From Mytilus californianus (taxonomy: Eukaryota; Mollusca; Bivalvia; Mytilida; Mytilidae): DNA of 64,000 nucleotides. A program made the position numbers and the translations under genes. Below the pieces are notes generated by a model. The model was not told the origin of the DNA and made no database searches. It worked only from the letters and a program-made list of their open reading frames with translations. The stretch lies in the NCBI RefSeq assembly GCF_021869535.1, contig NW_026262659.1:3162001-3226000 (forward strand). Reading direction: 5' to 3'. Positions 63,356 to 64,000 of this stretch are shown piece after piece (the first letter of the stretch is position 1; every line of letters begins with the position of its first letter).

Positions 63356-63665
63356 TAATTCGCCAGACGCGCGTTTCGTCTACATAAGACTCATTAGTGA
63401 CGCTCAGATCAAAATAGTTATTAAGCCAAACAAGTACAAAGTTGAAGAGCATTGAGGACCCAAAATTTCAAAACGTTGTGCCAAATACATCTAAGGTAAT
63501 CTATGCCTGGAATAAGAATATCCTTAGTATTTCGAAAAATTCATATTTTTGTAAACAGGAAGTTTTTAAATGACCACATAATTGATATTCATGTCAACAC
63601 CGAAGTGCTGACTACTGGGCTGGTGATACCCTCGGGGACGAAACGTCCACCAGCAGTGAAAGTTA
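63356..63665. repeat. Family D repeat with ribozyme-like folds
   Basis: Contains, from left, the hammerhead fold (minus strand, 63361-63402), GAAGAGCATTGAGGACCCAA, CTATGCCTGGAATAAGAATA, CATAATTGATATTCATGTCA and the compact hairpin block at 63619-63656. Related pieces: 48065-48185 and 23885-23950. The overlapping plus frame 63503-63694 is not a gene. Confidence 0.7.
63361..63402 (-). ncRNA. Hammerhead ribozyme motif, core-mutated
   Basis: On the minus strand: stem I CGUCA/UGGCG (5 bp); core CUAAUGA where CUGAUGA is required; stem II GUCU/AGAC with loop UAUGU; GAAA; stem III ACG/CGU with a CG loop; cleavage triplet GUC. All three stems and the GAAA are in place. The third base of the first core strand (G5 in hammerhead numbering) is A, which in characterised hammerheads abolishes cleavage. 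The tiny stem III is the type seen in ribozymes of metazoan retrozymes and Penelope-like elements. Confidence 0.75.
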
Positions 63666-64000
63666 CCGATTTTCTTGATATTTGCACTTACTGATTAATT
63701 ATGTAGATAATATAACATTATAGAATAGCGGATGCTGAGAACTTTATTATTAAAAGTTCATCAACATGTTAACAAAGTTTTATAAAGGTCAAGATCGTAA
63801 CATTTCTTCTCACGTCTCACTGAGATAGACGCTAGTTAATCAGAACACTTGTGTTTATCAGTTGTCCATTTTACTATGTTTTTCAGTACGCCTGAAATTA
63901 AATACAGATAAACGGTTAGTATGAAATGTTTTAATTCTCATTGATCAATTCACATCTGATATTTCGTTCTTTCATGTTCTATTACACAAACTGAGATATA
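63666..64000. other. No gene seen
   Basis: AT-rich to the window end. Confidence 0.35.

Overview
The window looks like nuclear DNA of a marine bivalve, most likely a mussel (Mytilus-like). This is inferred from high A+T content, genes split by GT-AG introns, and dense Penelope-like, DIRS-like, LINE, SINE and MITE-like repeats of the kind I associate with mussel genomes. No operons, rRNA genes, intact tRNA genes or CRISPR arrays are visible.

Host genes. (1) The main gene is on the minus strand, 45213 to 23050. It does not appear as one open frame, but eight exons can be joined by matching splice sites and phases. The product is a single-pass membrane protein of about 309 residues with a signal peptide, a cysteine-rich ectodomain (16 Cys), one transmembrane helix split across two exons, and a Ser/Lys-rich tail. 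Its last coding exon lies between the two arms of a CGGAC-rich foldback element. (2) Minus-strand exons at 5701-4868 (Thr/Ser stalk, then transmembrane segment and stop) and at 56758-56425 (transmembrane segment plus short tail) suggest two more small membrane-protein genes. (3) A kinesin-14 (KIFC1-type) motor with coiled coil and complete motor lies on one uninterrupted minus-strand frame (18523-17006) and is probably a retrocopy.

Mobile DNA, by region. 0-4 kb: decayed Penelope-like (PLE) fragments, a LINE tail and a MITE. 6-9.2 kb: a nearly full-length but broken PLE with a 105-bp minisatellite in its tail. 9.8-10.9 kb: tRNA-headed SINE pair and nested tails. 11.1-16.5 kb: a repeat built of ~125-bp modules, interrupted by a PLE with a 7-bp target duplication and a 100-bp inverted copy of itself at its 5' end. 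19.4 kb: SINE. 20.6-22.6 kb and 25-45 kb: introns and flanks of the receptor-like gene filled with PLE fragments, family G repeats and long inverted repeats. 47-52 kb: an L1/Tx1-like LINE split by a 2.7-kb PLE insertion. 58.4-62.7 kb: a broken DIRS-like element (gag, zinc knuckle, reverse transcriptase, tyrosine recombinase). 63.4 kb: a repeat with a hammerhead ribozyme fold that carries a core mutation.

Three PLE lineages can be separated by what follows the reverse transcriptase. PLE-1 has a ~300-bp tail present in about a dozen copies, PLE-2 has tail H, and PLE-3 has tail A with the minisatellite. Tails A and H share a ~70-bp module. All copies here are 5'-truncated, frameshifted or nested, so none appears autonomous.
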